Shown piece after piece: positions 1-9,062 of a stretch of DNA of 64,000 bases. The notes beneath the pieces were generated by a model that searched no databases, had not been told where the DNA came from, and saw nothing but the letters and a program-made list of their open reading frames with translations. The stretch lies in contig CAMDBU010000007.1 in NCBI GenBank assembly GCA_945889495.1, positions 1 through 64,000 on the forward strand, read 5' to 3'. The translations under genes and the position numbers were made by a program. Numbering within the stretch: position 1 is the first letter of the stretch; each line of letters opens with the position of its first letter. Source of the DNA: Syntrophobacter sp. SbD2 (GTDB lineage: Bacteria; Desulfobacterota; Binatia; UBA9968).

Positions 1-160
1 TCCAGAAGTTGACGCAACGCGTGTGGGGATTCGCAATAACTCCAAAACTTTGCCGTTCGCACATGAAAACACGAAACCCGCGTGTTGCGCTCAAAAATTA
101 GCAGGCCGGGTTCTAAAAAAACGGGGTTTTCTGTCAGGCACTAATTAGCGGAATGGAGCG

Positions 161-1405
161 ATGAACGTGGGTATTTTGTATTTTAGTCTGCGGGGCCGCT
201 TTTGGATTTTGGATTATCGGAAAAGAGTTCACAGCCAAGTTGCGACCTCCAACTCTTACGTCCCCAATCTAAAATCCAAAATCCAAAATCCAAAATTAGT
301 GGCGTTGGCACTTGGCTTGTTGCTAGCTACGAACCTACACGCGGCTGAAACGCCAAAGTGGCAGCAAGAATGGGATCGCACCGTCCGGGCGGCGGAGCAG
401 GAAGGGCAGGTCAACGTATCCATCGGCGGCTACGGGGCGGTGATCGAATCCGGGGTCTTTCAGAAGAGCTATCCCAAGATCAAGGTCAATTATATCACTG
501 GCGCCGGTACCGATATTACCCAGCGCATCGTTACCGAGCGCCGGGGCGGCAAGTATCTGCTCGACGTCTACAATGGCGGCGGGGTTTCACTCTACCAAGT
601 GCTTTATTTGGGTAAGATGATCGAGCCGATCAAGCCGGCGTTGATCCTCCCCGAAGTCCTGGACACCGGCAAGTGGTGGGAAGGCAAACATAAGTACTCG
701 GACAAAGAACGCGAATATGTTTTCGTCTACGAGGGTAATGTCTCGGCGGGGGCCGGCGCGGCCTACAATACCCAGCTCGTCGATACGCGCGAATACAAGA
801 GCTACTGGGATCTGTTCAACTCAAAGCTCAAAGGCAAAATCCTCTCCAGCGATATTCGTAGAGTTCGCGGCGCAGGAATTCCCTGGCAGTTTCTCTATTA
901 CAGTCCGGAGCTGGGGCCGAAGTTCTTGCGCCGCTTCTTCAGCGAGATGGAGGTCACCATGAGCGCCGACATTCGCCAGTCGGTGGACTGGTTGGGCGCG
1001 GGCAAATATAGTTTGATTTTGCCGATCCAGGGCGGCGAGGTTCATCGGGCGAAGAATCAGGGGCTGGCGGTGGAAGAATTCGAACCTCAACAGTTCAAGG
1101 AAGGCGTGAATCTGTCGTCAGCCTTTGGCTCGCTGGCGCTGATGAACCGCGCGCCTCACCCCAACGCGGCCAAGGTATTCATCAATTGGCTCTTGTCGCG
1201 CGAGGGGCAGGCGCTGTTTCAGAAGGTCATCAGCGTCCCCGGCGACGCGCGCAATTCGCGACGCATCGACGTGCCCAAGGATCATGTGCCGGCCAATCAT
1301 GTGCGGCGCGACAAGATGGCGTACTTCGATACCGATGACCCCGACACCAAGGATCTGACGCCACTCTACAAATTGCTCGACGAAGTGCTGCCGGTGAAGA
1401 AGTAG
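161..1405 (+). CDS. Iron(III)-type ABC substrate-binding protein (tandem copy 1)
   Basis: Periplasmic binding protein of the extracellular solute-binding family 1 / iron(III) class; the ligand is not predictable. First of three tandem paralogues that share W-x-x-x-W-[DE]-[RQK]-T near the mature N terminus, a LILPEV block and a C-terminal N-S-R-R-[IM]-D-[IV]-P-K-D motif. A hydrophobic stretch at residues 46-58 ending in Ala-Ala looks like the signal peptide core, so the ATG start leaves an unusually long leader. A GTG at 299 is an alternative start. The N-terminal codons run through an AATCCAAA-type inverted repeat, which also argues for the later start. It lacks the C-x-x-C found in copies 2 and 3. 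Family certain, start uncertain. Confidence 0.85.
   Translation: MNVGILYFSLRGRFWILDYRKRVHSQVATSNSYVPNLKSKIQNPKLVALALGLLLATNLHAAETPKWQQEWDRTVRAAEQEGQVNVSIGGYGAVIESGVFQKSYPKIKVNYITGAGTDITQRIVTERRGGKYLLDVYNGGGVSLYQVLYLGKMIEPIKPALILPEVLDTGKWWEGKHKYSDKEREYVFVYEGNVSAGAGAAYNTQLVDTREYKSYWDLFNSKLKGKILSSDIRRVRGAGIPWQFLYYSPELGPKFLRRFFSEMEVTMSADIRQSVDWLGAGKYSLILPIQGGEVHRAKNQGLAVEEFEPQQFKEGVNLSSAFGSLALMNRAPHPNAAKVFINWLLSREGQALFQKVISVPGDARNSRRIDVPKDHVPANHVRRDKMAYFDTDDPDTKDLTPLYKLLDEVLPVKK
199..297. repeat. Inverted repeat of TTTTGGATT / AATCCAAAA words
   Basis: An arm of ttttggattttggatta near 199-216 faces an arm of three tandem aaaatcc units at 269-295, separated by about 50 bases. It resembles the other low-complexity inverted repeats in the spacers of this window. 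It lies in what would be the leader of the first gene if that gene starts at 161. Confidence 0.6.
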
Positions 1406-1414
1406 CGGGAGCGA

Positions 1415-2608
1415 ATGAGAATGGCCGCAAAGAACGCAAAGGGCACAAAATCGGAATTGTTGATTACTGTAGCCGTTGCTAGGTTCCGCGCGGCGCTATT
1501 TGTTTTGCTCGCTGTCTTGGCTTTACCATCAGCATCACTGTTCGCGGCCGATAGTAAACCGGGTTGGCAAGCGCAGTGGGACAAGACCGTGGCCGCGGCG
1601 AAGAAAGAGGGACGGCTCAATCTCTACGTCGGCCGCTACGGCAGCGAGCCGATGCTCAACGAGTTCCGCAAGGAGTTTCCCGAAATAAAAATTTCCAGCA
1701 CCAACGGTGCCGGCAACTCCCTGGGTACGCGCATCGTCGCGGAGGCGCGCGCCGGCGCCATGCTCGCCGACGTTTATAGCGGCGGCGCGGTGACCAATTA
1801 CGAGATCCTCTACAAAGCCAAAGCGCTCGACTCGATCAAGTCGGCATTGATACTGCCCGAGGTGGTCGACGAGTCGAAATGGTACGGCGGCAAGCACCGC
1901 TATAACGATGCCGAGCAAGAGCATGTGTTCATCTTTATTGCCAATCCGACCGCGGCGAGCATCTATTTCAACACCCAACTGGTGCAGCCCAAGGAATTCA
2001 AGTCCTACTGGGATCTGGTCCAGCCCAGGTGGAAAGGCAAGTATGTCTCCCAGGAGCCCACCGGCACCGGCATCGGACCGTCGTTGACGTTTTTCTATTA
2101 CAACCCCGATCTCGGCGCGGAATTTCTGCGCAAGCTGTTCGTCGACATGCAGCCGGTTTTTTCCCGCGATCGGCGCCAGATGACGGATTGGTTGGCGCAG
2201 GGTAAGTTTGCTTTGTGCATGGGCTGCCGCGACTCCGAGCGGGCCAATAAGCAGGGGCTGCCGGTGGACGAAATGGATATGGTCGATTGGAAAGAAGGGG
2301 CGCATATTTCTTCCGGCGGCGGCTCGCTTAGCTTGATCAAAGGCGGTCCAAACCCCAACGCGGCCAGGGTCTTTATCAACTGGCAGCTCTCCCGGCGCGG
2401 CCAGTTAGCGGTGCAAAAATATCCCGATCTCTACAACGAAGAGCCACCCAATTCGCGGCGCATCGATATTCCCAAGGACATGCTGCCGGTAGGGAGCCGG
2501 CTGGTGGAGGGGCGGCGCTATTACGACTTCTCCGATCCCAAGCATTCCGACATGACACCGATCTTTCAGTTGGCCAAGGAACTCATGAAAGGACGTGAAG
2601 GTAAATAA
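1415..2608 (+). CDS. Iron(III)-type ABC substrate-binding protein (tandem copy 2)
   Basis: Paralogue of the flanking genes, closer to copy 3, separated by only 9 bases from copy 1 and 2 from copy 3, so probably one transcript. A GGGAG lies just before the ATG. Residues 3-12 are encoded by the recurrent spacer word ggccgcaaagaacgcaaa, so a repeat has become the cytoplasmic start of a signal peptide. The hydrophobic core is at residues 26-41, followed by F-A-A-D. Unlike copy 1 it has a C-x-x-C (about residues 268-271, context FALCMGCRD), which could be a disulfide or metal site. No permease or ATPase is adjacent. Confidence 0.87.
   Translation: MRMAAKNAKGTKSELLITVAVARFRAALFVLLAVLALPSASLFAADSKPGWQAQWDKTVAAAKKEGRLNLYVGRYGSEPMLNEFRKEFPEIKISSTNGAGNSLGTRIVAEARAGAMLADVYSGGAVTNYEILYKAKALDSIKSALILPEVVDESKWYGGKHRYNDAEQEHVFIFIANPTAASIYFNTQLVQPKEFKSYWDLVQPRWKGKYVSQEPTGTGIGPSLTFFYYNPDLGAEFLRKLFVDMQPVFSRDRRQMTDWLAQGKFALCMGCRDSERANKQGLPVDEMDMVDWKEGAHISSGGGSLSLIKGGPNPNAARVFINWQLSRRGQLAVQKYPDLYNEEPPNSRRIDIPKDMLPVGSRLVEGRRYYDFSDPKHSDMTPIFQLAKELMKGREGK
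1421..1450. repeat. ATGGCCGCAAAGAACGCAAAG spacer word, copy D1
   Basis: Same word as at 4333, 37336, 44588 and 56075. Here it lies inside the predicted start of the second binding-protein gene and encodes its residues Met-Ala-Ala-Lys-Asn-Ala-Lys. Confidence 0.7.
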
Positions 2609-2610
2609 TC

Positions 2611-3738
2611 ATGAAGCGCGCGATAGGATGGTTGTTAACTCTTTGGGCGATGGGCTGGGGATCGGCGAGTTTCGCCGCCGAGGCCAAACCGGCCTGGCAA
2701 GCCAACTGGGAGCAAACCCTGGCGGCGGCCAAGAAAGAGGGCAAGCTCAATTTCTATGTCGGCCGCTACGGCAGTGAGCCGTTGTTGAATGAGTTTCGCA
2801 AAGAGTTTCCCGAGATCAAGATCGTCACCGTCAACGGCGCCGGCAATACGCTCGGCACCCGGATCATCACCGAGATTCGCGCCGGCCATGTGGTCGCCGA
2901 CCTGTTTAGCGGCGGCGCCAATACCAATTATGAAGTCCTCTACGAAGGTAAGGCGCTCGACTCGATCAAGTCGCTGTTGATCCTGCCGGAAGTGGTCGAC
3001 GAAAGTAAATGGTACGAGGGGCGCATTCGCTACACCGACACCGAGCAGCGCCATGTGTTGGTCTATATCGCCAATCCGACCTCTTCTGGTTTCTACTACA
3101 ATACCAACTTGGTGAACCCCAAGGAGTTCAAATCCTACTGGGATTTGGTGGCGCCCAAGTGGAAAGGTAAGATCGTCTCCCAGGACCCTTTGGGCACCGG
3201 CCTGGGCGCATCGCTGCAACACTTCTATTATCACCCCGAACTTGGCCCGGAGTTTCTCAAAAAATTATTCGGCGAAATGCAGCCGACCTTCGGCCGCGAC
3301 CGGCGCCAGATTACCGACTGGATGGCCCAGGGACGATTTGCGCTGTGCGTCGGTTGCCGCGATACGGCTAAAGCGAAATCCCAAGGCCTGCCGGTGGATG
3401 AGATGGATCAGGTCGAGTGGAAAGAAGGGTTCAATATCACGTCGGGCGGCGGCTCGATCAGCTTCATCAAGGGCGCGCCGAATCCCAATGCGGCGAAAGT
3501 TTTCGTCAACTGGTTTCTCTCCCGGCGCGGCCAACTCGCGCTCCAAAAACATCAGGATCTCTACGGTGAAGACGCTCCCAACTCGCGCCGCATGGACATT
3601 CCCAAGGACATGTTGGTGCAGGCGGCACGCATGACACCGGGGCGCAAATACTTCGATGTCTCCGACCCCAAGTACGCCGACATGACGCCGATGTTCGATT
3701 TGCTGAAGCAGATCGTCAAAGTGAAGGAGGGGAAGTGA
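2611..3738 (+). CDS. Iron(III)-type ABC substrate-binding protein (tandem copy 3)
   Basis: Third tandem family 1 binding protein. It starts two bases after the stop of copy 2 and has a clean signal peptide (residues 1-22, ending A-S-F-A-A). Long stretches are near identical to copy 2, including the G-R-Y-G-S-E-P segment, the C-x-x-C near residues 246-249 and the N-S-R-R-M-D-I-P-K-D end motif. The array most likely arose by local duplication, with copy 1 the most diverged. The 3' end is followed by a paired-hairpin repeat. Substrate unknown. Confidence 0.9.
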   Translation: MKRAIGWLLTLWAMGWGSASFAAEAKPAWQANWEQTLAAAKKEGKLNFYVGRYGSEPLLNEFRKEFPEIKIVTVNGAGNTLGTRIITEIRAGHVVADLFSGGANTNYEVLYEGKALDSIKSLLILPEVVDESKWYEGRIRYTDTEQRHVLVYIANPTSSGFYYNTNLVNPKEFKSYWDLVAPKWKGKIVSQDPLGTGLGASLQHFYYHPELGPEFLKKLFGEMQPTFGRDRRQITDWMAQGRFALCVGCRDTAKAKSQGLPVDEMDQVEWKEGFNITSGGGSISFIKGAPNPNAAKVFVNWFLSRRGQLALQKHQDLYGEDAPNSRRMDIPKDMLVQAARMTPGRKYFDVSDPKYADMTPMFDLLKQIVKVKEGK

Positions 3739-3814
3739 TGGCTCTACGGAGCGCGCATCGGCCGAAAGTCATGCGGCTTGGGATCGGGTAACTTGGCGTC
3801 GACTCGTTTTCCGA

Positions 3815-3924
3815 GTCATTCCCGCGCAGGCGGGAATCCAGGTTTTTTTGATGCAGCGTTAGAATCGAAGCTGGATGCCGGCCGGAGTCTATCCTGAGCC
3901 ATGTCGACGGGCCGGCATGACGAA
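3815..3924. repeat. Paired-hairpin repeat A1 (GTCATTCCCGC...GGGAATCCAG type)
   Basis: First half gtcattcccgcgcaggcggg folds with a 7-bp stem. Second half begins agctggatgccggcc and ends ggccggcatgacga, an inverted partner with a longer loop. The halves share the outer words GTCAT and ATGACG, so the whole unit is also palindromic. Six further copies occur in this window. Confidence 0.85.
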
Positions 3925-3971
3925 CAGCCATTTTTTCACGAGGCGTAACATACCAGCGAACTCCGACTTCT

Positions 3972-4262
3972 ATGCCGACGCAAATTCACATCTACACCAT
4001 CAACCGCGGCGGCTTGGACGACTTCGCCGCCGAGTGGCGCGATAAGATCAAACCGCTGCGCGAGAAGTTTGGCTTTCAGGTCAGCGGCGGCTGGAAGGTT
4101 AAAGAGACCAATCAGTTTGTTTGGTTACTGAGCCGCGAGAGCGCCGACGATTGGGAGGCGCAGAATCAAGCGTTCTATCAATCCAACGAACGGCGTTCGC
4201 TTCAGCCCGATCCGGCGCGCCATATAGCACGGGTGGAGCAGTATTATGTTGAGAGTGCGTAA
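3972..4262 (+). CDS. NIPSNAP-family dimeric alpha/beta-barrel protein
   Basis: A 96-residue protein with the pattern of NIPSNAP/ferredoxin-fold dimeric barrels: an N-terminal beta strand (IHIYTINRGGLDDFAAEW), a helix with R-D-K-I-K-P-L, a G-G-W-K strand, a V-W-L-L-S-R strand and a late W-E-A-Q-N-Q-A-F-Y helix. Such proteins often sit in degradation clusters and are small enzymes or ligand-binding accessory proteins. The exact role here is unknown. It is convergent with the molybdenum hydroxylase gene and separated from it by a strong hairpin terminator. Confidence 0.75.
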   Translation: MPTQIHIYTINRGGLDDFAAEWRDKIKPLREKFGFQVSGGWKVKETNQFVWLLSRESADDWEAQNQAFYQSNERRSLQPDPARHIARVEQYYVESA

Positions 4263-4282
4263 CGGAAGTCTAAAGGAAAAAG

Positions 4283-4312
4283 AAAGGGCAACCACGAGGG
4301 GTTGCCCTTTAT
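4283..4312. terminator. Bidirectional hairpin terminator
   Basis: An 11-bp perfect stem, aaagggcaacc (4283-4293) with ggttgcccttt (4300-4310). The A-rich 5' flank and T-rich 3' end let it work in both directions. It lies between two convergent genes. Confidence 0.85.
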
Positions 4313-4332
4313 CGACAAGTCCTTTTTGTGAT

Positions 4333-4353
4333 CTTTGCGTTCTTTGCGGCCAT
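4333..4353 (-). repeat. GGCCGCAAAGAACGCAAAG spacer word, copy D2 (inverted)
   Basis: Reverse-strand copy of the recurrent word, between the terminator and the stop of the hydroxylase gene. It again reads ATGGCCGCAAAG on its own strand. Confidence 0.7.
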
Positions 4354-4359
4354 CCATTC

Positions 4360-6588
4360 CTAATTCTTTAGCGCCCCATAAACCTTCTCCGCGGTAATCG
4401 GCAGATCTAATATCCGCACGCCGCAGGCGTCTTGGACGGCGTTGGCGATGGCCGCGGCGGTGGGGACGTTGGGGATCTCGGCGATGGCTTTGCCTTGGTA
4501 GGGGATCGGCCCGGCCGGATCTTCCATCAACACTGTGGTCAGCTTCGGCACGTCGGCGATGCAGGCCATCTTGAACTCGCCGAGATTCGCCGCCGGCATC
4601 TTGCCGTCGACAAGCGAATTATCTTCCATCAGCGCGAAGCCCATGCCGTTGATGATACCGCCGTCGATCTGGCCGGTGTAGCTCAAGTGATTCAAAACCG
4701 TGCCGGAGTCATGCACGGTGGTGAGCTTGGTGACTCTCACCTGGCCGGTGCCACGATCGACTTCGACCTCGGCGACTTGGGCGGCGAAGGACGTGATCGC
4801 CGCGCGGATGGGCTCGTAAATGCTCAGATGGCTGAGGGCGCCGCCGTTCTGGGCAACCGCATGGCCGATCAGATCGGCGCAGGTCATAGGTTTCTGTCCA
4901 GGAATGACGTAACGGCCTTTGCTCTCCTGGATCGCTTCACGCGGGCAGGTGAATTTCGCTGCCGCCAGGCCGAGTAGTTTTTCTTTCAACTCGGTCACCG
5001 CTTGATAGGCGGCGGTGCCGACGCTGTTGGTCGATTTGCTGCCGCCGGTGCCCGAGTCAAAGGGCGATTTGTCGGTGTCGACGACGACCACTTTGACGCG
5101 CTCCCGCGGCAGATCGAGGACTTCGCTGACGATCTGCTGGACCACGGTATGAATGCCGGGGCCGACGTCGGGTACGCCGAGATTGACGCTCAAAATACCA
5201 TCGGTGCCGACGGTGATCTCGGCGCCGGATTTGCCCGCGCCGCTAGGGCGCTCGTAGACCGCGACGCCGCGGCCGATGTTTTTGCCCTTGGGTTTGTTCC
5301 AGCCCGAGACTTCCAGCGCTTTGGCTAACGTCTCTTTGACCAGGATGCCTTTGAGTTTCTGGCCGAAGGGCGTCGGTTCGCCGTCGTTGATCAAATTGTC
5401 CATGCGGAATTTCACCGGATCGATGCCCAGTTCGCGGGCGATGATGTCGATCTGCGATTCGACCGCGAAGGTGGTCTGCGGGCTGCCCGGCGTGCGTGTC
5501 TGGGTGCAGGGCACCTGATTGGTGTAGGCGCAGATGGTTTCCACCTGAATCGCTGGGAAGCGGTAGTAGCTTGCCGCCCGCCGCGGCCCTTGGACCGTAA
5601 CTTCGGCGTTGGCCTTGAGTCCGGCGTAGCCGCCGCCATTGAACACGGCGCGCACCGCCATGGCGCAAATTTTATTTTGTGCGTCGACGCCGGTTCGTAA
5701 GGTTAGCGCCACCGGATGGCGGTGCGAGACCGCGGTGACTTCTTCGGTGTATTCCAAAACCATGCGCACCGGCTTGCCGGTTTTTTTGGCGAGGAAATAA
5801 CAGACCGGCACTTCGGTGACCGAGGTCTTGCCGCCGAAGTCGCCGCCGACCGGTAGAATGTGAACTTTGACGTCTTCGTCTTTGAGACCGACGTCGCGGG
5901 CGAAGCGGTTGCGCAGCGAGAACGGCGCTTTGTTCGACGCCCAGACCTCGACCCGGCCGTCATCTTTGATCTGCACGGTGCAGGCATGGGGTTCGATGTA
6001 GCCGTGGAAACCCAGCGGCGTGCGAAAAGTGTGTTCGAAAACCCGCGCCGCTTTCTGAAAGCCGGCCTCGACATCGCCATTGGACCACTTGCCGTAGGAT
6101 TGAATGTTCGGCAGCTCACTCTTTTCGCCTTCGGGAGCGTTCTTGTAGATGGAGGTATCGTCATGCAGTACCGGCGCGCCGGGGGTGATCGCTTCCAAAG
6201 GATCGGTGACGTAGGGCAGCTCTTCATAGCGCACGTCGATCAGATTCAACGCCTCTTCGGCGATCTCGTCGCTGTCAGCGGCCACGGCGGCCACCGGCTC
6301 GCCGGAAAAGCGCACCCGGTCATGGGCCAACAGCGGCATGTCCTTCATGCGCAGACCGACCATGACGCCTTTGACATCGGCGCCGGTGATGACGCCGCGC
6401 ACGCCTTTCAACTTCTCGGCTTTGCTGGTGTCGATGCTGATGATCTTGGCGTGGGGCAGTGAGCAGCGCAGCATCTTCGCCGCTAGCGCGTTGGGGAATG
6501 GCAAATCCGCGGCGTAGCGCATGTTGCCGGAAACTTTATCCGCGCCCTCGATGCGCGGGACTGATCGGTTGACGCTTTTGTAGGCCAT
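4360..6588 (-). CDS. Xanthine dehydrogenase-family molybdopterin-binding large subunit
   Basis: A 742-residue catalytic subunit of the molybdenum hydroxylase family (XDH, CO dehydrogenase L and aldehyde oxidase relatives), which hydroxylates aldehydes or N-heterocycles with water as the oxygen source. Visible features are the N-terminal aldehyde oxidase a/b hammerhead (R-I-E-G-A-D-K-V-S-G), the Mo-cofactor loop G-G-D-F-G-G-K, R-T-P-G-S-P-Q and the C-terminal active-site loop with Glu near residue 704 before A-I-A-N-A. No iron-sulfur or FAD subunit gene is next to it, unlike the complete set at 50.4-54.0 kb, so partners must be encoded elsewhere. Substrate unknown. Confidence 0.9.
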   Translation of the reverse strand: MAYKSVNRSVPRIEGADKVSGNMRYAADLPFPNALAAKMLRCSLPHAKIISIDTSKAEKLKGVRGVITGADVKGVMVGLRMKDMPLLAHDRVRFSGEPVAAVAADSDEIAEEALNLIDVRYEELPYVTDPLEAITPGAPVLHDDTSIYKNAPEGEKSELPNIQSYGKWSNGDVEAGFQKAARVFEHTFRTPLGFHGYIEPHACTVQIKDDGRVEVWASNKAPFSLRNRFARDVGLKDEDVKVHILPVGGDFGGKTSVTEVPVCYFLAKKTGKPVRMVLEYTEEVTAVSHRHPVALTLRTGVDAQNKICAMAVRAVFNGGGYAGLKANAEVTVQGPRRAASYYRFPAIQVETICAYTNQVPCTQTRTPGSPQTTFAVESQIDIIARELGIDPVKFRMDNLINDGEPTPFGQKLKGILVKETLAKALEVSGWNKPKGKNIGRGVAVYERPSGAGKSGAEITVGTDGILSVNLGVPDVGPGIHTVVQQIVSEVLDLPRERVKVVVVDTDKSPFDSGTGGSKSTNSVGTAAYQAVTELKEKLLGLAAAKFTCPREAIQESKGRYVIPGQKPMTCADLIGHAVAQNGGALSHLSIYEPIRAAITSFAAQVAEVEVDRGTGQVRVTKLTTVHDSGTVLNHLSYTGQIDGGIINGMGFALMEDNSLVDGKMPAANLGEFKMACIADVPKLTTVLMEDPAGPIPYQGKAIAEIPNVPTAAAIANAVQDACGVRILDLPITAEKVYGALKN

Positions 6589-6628
6589 CGAATATCTCTC
6601 CGTCTTGGTGATGTTTAGCGCTCGCTTG

Positions 6629-7609
6629 TTAGATTTTCACCTTGGTGAAAACCTTCAATGGATTCTTTTGAAAAATTTTCAGCTTGTCTTCGGCGCTCAA
6701 AAATCCTAGGCCGTCGATCACCGGGATCATGTCGTCGGACGGCTTGCCGGTGTCTTTGCGGATGGCGCCGCCGGAGCCGGGGGACTCGGTGCCGAACAGC
6801 ACCTGATCGACGCCGCGCTGCTTGATGCCGGCTTCGAGATAGTTCACGTCGTAGACGCAGGAGTCGTAGAACAGATTCTGACTGAAGTCACCCTGGCCGA
6901 CGTGATGGTCGTTGGGGATGAAGCGGTGCAAGCCGCCGCCGCAGTGGCAGATGACGATCTTCAGTTTGGGGAAAGTCTGAAAAACCTTGCTGTGCATGTA
7001 GAGATTCATGGCGACGAACTCTTCGAGATAGTTGTTCATCTGATAGTTGGCCGGGATGATTTCCAGGCGCCGATCGTAAGTGGTCGACGGATGGACCATC
7101 AGCGGCACGTCTAACTGCACCGCCTTCTCATACAGCGGATGCCAATACTCTTCATGGACGCCGGGCGTCTGCTTGTCGCCGGCGGGATCGGGATTCAAAT
7201 AGGCGCCGACAAAGTTAAGTTCCTTGATGCAGCGCTCGAACTCGGGCAAGCAGTTGCGCGTGTCTTTGTCGCGGGATTGCGGTAGTTGGGCCATGCCGTG
7301 GAAGCGGTCGGGATGGAGTTTGACGATGCGCGCGATCACGTCGTTGGTCGTTCTGGCCCAGAACTCCTGCAGGAATGGGCGCATCCAGTGCCACATGGCG
7401 ATGGGGCGCGGGCCGATGAGTTGGACGTCGATGCCGCGGTCGTCCATGAATTTCAAATGGCGCTGCTGCGCGGCCTCCAGCTGCTCGTCGCTCATGTCGA
7501 GTTTGCGATTGGGCGTATTCTGCGACACGCATTCGGCCAAGAACTGGCGGAACACCGCGGGGGTGGTCATATGGCCGTGAACGTCGACGGTTTTTTGTCC
7601 GTTATACAT
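6629..7609 (-). CDS. Amidohydrolase_2 family protein, 4-oxalomesaconate hydratase (LigJ)-like
   Basis: A TIM-barrel metal-dependent hydrolase or lyase of the amidohydrolase_2/ACMSD group. The D-x-H-x-H-type start appears as D-V-H-G-H (residues 9-13), with M-V-H-P in the middle, I-C-H-C-G-G-G later and an F-G-T-E-S segment near the end. The L-P-Q-S and L-N-P-D-P-A-G-D segments recall LigJ-type hydratases of protocatechuate/gallate meta-cleavage, suggesting ring-cleavage chemistry. It is transcribed with the hydroxylase gene downstream and the dehydrogenase upstream. The family is solid, the specific reaction is a guess. Confidence 0.82.
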   Translation of the reverse strand: MYNGQKTVDVHGHMTTPAVFRQFLAECVSQNTPNRKLDMSDEQLEAAQQRHLKFMDDRGIDVQLIGPRPIAMWHWMRPFLQEFWARTTNDVIARIVKLHPDRFHGMAQLPQSRDKDTRNCLPEFERCIKELNFVGAYLNPDPAGDKQTPGVHEEYWHPLYEKAVQLDVPLMVHPSTTYDRRLEIIPANYQMNNYLEEFVAMNLYMHSKVFQTFPKLKIVICHCGGGLHRFIPNDHHVGQGDFSQNLFYDSCVYDVNYLEAGIKQRGVDQVLFGTESPGSGGAIRKDTGKPSDDMIPVIDGLGFLSAEDKLKIFQKNPLKVFTKVKI

Positions 7610-7647
7610 AAAGGCTCCTTGCTTTTGTCTGAATCGTTCTTCGTTTC

Positions 7648-7750
7648 GTCATTCCGGCCCTTCGACTTGGCTCAGGATAGACTCCGGCCGGCATCCATCT
7701 TCGGACCCGCCCGGCACCACCTGGATACCGGCCTGCGCCGGTATGACGGA
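7648..7750. repeat. Paired-hairpin repeat A2
   Basis: Begins gtcattccggcccttcgac, passes through ccggccggcatccatc, and ends with an inverted hairpin half ctggataccggcctgcgcc followed by ggtatgacgg. Same design as A1. Confidence 0.85.
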
Positions 7751-7758
7751 AGGGACAA

Positions 7759-8970
7759 CTAATCTTCTTCCGGCGCCGGCACCTGGTGCTTTAGGTAAAT
7801 TTCTTTGCGTTGTTTCGCCGACTCGATAATCGCCAGGCAGACCTCCAAGGTCGCCATGCCCCAGGGGCCGGTGTGGCGGATCGGTTTGTCGAGCACCACG
7901 GCGTTGTAGAGCTCCATCAGTTCGCCGCGCCGCGACGGGCCGCCGCCGCCGATGAGCGGTACATCTTTGGTTCCTTCGTCGCTGTGGACGAAGAGGCCGT
8001 ATTGCGACTGGCGGATGTCCCCCTTTTCGCAAGTGGCGACTAAAATGCCCAAGTCGTTGGGCAGCCAGGGTTTCACTTTGCTGCGGTCGCGAATCTCGCT
8101 TTCATTGGCGCCGCCGATGCGCATGGCGTCCTTGTCGGCGTTTTCATCACGCGTGCCATCGAGCAGAGATTTTCGTACTTTGGCCCGTTCGGCTTCCGAG
8201 TAGCGGCTGTTCTGGCCGCCCCAGGGGACGAGTTCGGACGCTAGAAAATAGCCGTAGCCGTTGTGCATGAGGGTCGCCGGCGTGCCGTCTTCAAATTCCA
8301 TGAAGCCGGAATAATAGCCGGGGATCGGCCGGCCCTTGAACCAGGCGCCGGTTGATCCGCGCACGCTGCGCACCATGCCGCCGCCGAGGAGCCGTAAGGT
8401 GTCGATCTGGTGCGGCCCCTGGCGGTAGGGCACGCCGCCGCCTTGATTGATATCGAGCTCGTCGGCCGTGCGCGGCCTGAGCATCCAATCTGTGTAGGCC
8501 CAGACGTGGAGCGCGCACAGCCGGCCGAGTTCGCCGGAGCGGATGATTTTGCGCATGGTGCGAATATGCGGGCCGAAACTCTGGGTGTGGCCGCATAAGA
8601 GTTTAATCTTATTCTTGATCGTCGCCTCGATCATGTTCTCGGCTTCTTGGAGCGAGATCGCCATCGGTTTCTCAACGACGACATGCTTGCCGGCGTTGGC
8701 GGCGATGATCGTATGGGCGGCGTGGAAGCGGTTGGGCGTCGAGATCCAGACCACTTCGACATTGGGATCGGCGCACAGCTTCTCGACGCTGTCATAAGTC
8801 TTGGTGTGGTATCGGTCACGGAAAGTTTCCAGCACCCGCGGATTGACATCCGCCGCGGCGGCGAGCTCGAACTCGGGAATTTGCTCCATGGCCGGCAGGA
8901 TTTCCGAGGCGCCGACGCCGATGCCGACGATGCCGAGTTTGAGTTTTCTAATGGGAGTTTCATTCGCCAT
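7759..8970 (-). CDS. Gfo/Idh/MocA-family oxidoreductase
   Basis: An NAD(P)-dependent dehydrogenase with an N-terminal Rossmann fold (G-I-V-G-I-G-V-G-A near residues 13-21) and the diagnostic E-K-P motif in V-V-V-E-K-P-M-A. The C-terminal dimerisation domain contains G-G-G-V-P-Y-R-Q-G-P-H-Q-I-D. At 403 residues, with a large insert before the C terminus, it resembles the phthalate cis-dihydrodiol dehydrogenase (Pht4)-like branch more than sugar dehydrogenases. Flanking amidohydrolases fit an aromatic-compound pathway. Substrate unproven. Confidence 0.87.
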   Translation of the reverse strand: MANETPIRKLKLGIVGIGVGASEILPAMEQIPEFELAAAADVNPRVLETFRDRYHTKTYDSVEKLCADPNVEVVWISTPNRFHAAHTIIAANAGKHVVVEKPMAISLQEAENMIEATIKNKIKLLCGHTQSFGPHIRTMRKIIRSGELGRLCALHVWAYTDWMLRPRTADELDINQGGGVPYRQGPHQIDTLRLLGGGMVRSVRGSTGAWFKGRPIPGYYSGFMEFEDGTPATLMHNGYGYFLASELVPWGGQNSRYSEAERAKVRKSLLDGTRDENADKDAMRIGGANESEIRDRSKVKPWLPNDLGILVATCEKGDIRQSQYGLFVHSDEGTKDVPLIGGGGPSRRGELMELYNAVVLDKPIRHTGPWGMATLEVCLAIIESAKQRKEIYLKHQVPAPEED

Positions 8971-9062
8971 ATACTGGTTTCTTTCGGTTATGAGAATTCC
9001 TCTTTGTTAGCAGGCCTGGCAACCTGCCGCAAGCAAAGCCATCGGCTTCGACGGATTACCGT

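Noticed and set aside
1-160. Gene or promoter at the left edge
   Set aside because: No open frame, family motif or convincing promoter could be recognised; a few short inverted words only.
161-298. N-terminal 46 residues of the first binding protein as a genuine leader
   Set aside because: Largely encoded by an AATCCAAA inverted repeat; kept in the coordinates only because no better-supported start codon with a ribosome site was found.
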